Below, piece after piece: positions 56,599 to 56,600 of a stretch of DNA of 56,600 nucleotides. The notes beneath the pieces are model-generated. The model saw only the letters and a program-made list of their open reading frames with translations, had not been told where the DNA came from and did not search any database. Numbering within the stretch: position 1 is the first letter of the stretch; the number at the start of each line of letters is the position of its first letter. The stretch comes from Motiliproteus sp. (GTDB taxonomy: Bacteria; Pseudomonadota; Gammaproteobacteria; Pseudomonadales; Balneatricaceae): positions 1 to 56,600 of the forward strand of contig JAPHRD010000007.1 of the NCBI GenBank assembly GCA_026196225.1. Reading direction: 5' to 3'. Position numbers and translations under genes: made by a program.

Positions 56599-56600
56599 CC

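Overview
The window is a dense, colinear stretch of chromosome from a gammaproteobacterium. The gene order gatBAC | mreBCD-maf-rng-yhdP-nit | yjgA, then npr-rapZ-ptsN-hpf-rpoN-lptB-lptA-lptC-kdsC-kdsD, then mlaFEDCB-ibaG-murA-hisG-hisD | algW matches, from memory, the arrangement in Pseudomonas and marine relatives (Oceanospirillales-like). AcuI (acryloyl-CoA reductase), B12 salvage genes and several cyclic-di-GMP proteins fit a marine heterotroph, but the genus cannot be fixed from sequence alone. I see no rRNA, tRNA, CRISPR array, insertion sequence or prophage.

Region by region: (1) 1-6.3 kb is a signalling island. It has an orphan membrane-anchored c-type haem protein behind a perfect FNR-type box, a Cache-PAS-GGDEF-EAL protein split by a frameshift, a PilJ_N-type sensor histidine kinase without a response regulator, and a GNAT acetyltransferase. 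(2) 6.3-10 kb holds a small acidic protein and the gatCAB amidotransferase operon, closed by a textbook terminator. (3) 10.2-21.4 kb holds the cell-shape genes mreBCD, then maf, rng and yhdP. Three accessory genes follow (an unknown protein, a Rof-like protein and a metallo-beta-lactamase-fold hydrolase), then nit. The tldD gene usually found next to nit is absent. (4) 21.4-31.5 kb, minus strand, holds darP, mgtE, nitrogen-PTS/rpoN and the LPS transport and Kdo genes with yrbG. (5) 31.7-38.4 kb, plus strand, holds the Mla lipid-transport operon, ibaG, murA, hisG and hisD. (6) 38.5-49.5 kb holds algW, a Nif3-like gene, yhcB, a 43-residue membrane protein, acuI with operator-like palindromes, a cobalamin nucleotide-loop cluster (cobU-cobT-cobC-cobS) meeting a convergent adenosyltransferase, panE, yajQ and an AmpG-like permease. 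(7) 49.5-56.6 kb holds an A+T-richer gene for a 741-residue beta-propeller plus beta-helix protein, a 70-residue unknown, an alkyltransferase-like protein, a FabG-like reductase, fxsA, and groESL behind a sigma-32 promoter.

Two threads run through the window. Envelope biogenesis dominates: Lpt, Kdo, Mla, MurA, Mre, YhdP, AlgW, YhcB and AmpG. Redox and c-di-GMP signalling sit at the left edge. The least explained items are the redox/c-di-GMP island, mreC (no canonical start codon for its full-length form), the 741-residue composite protein, the 43-residue membrane protein, and the accessory trio between yhdP and nit.
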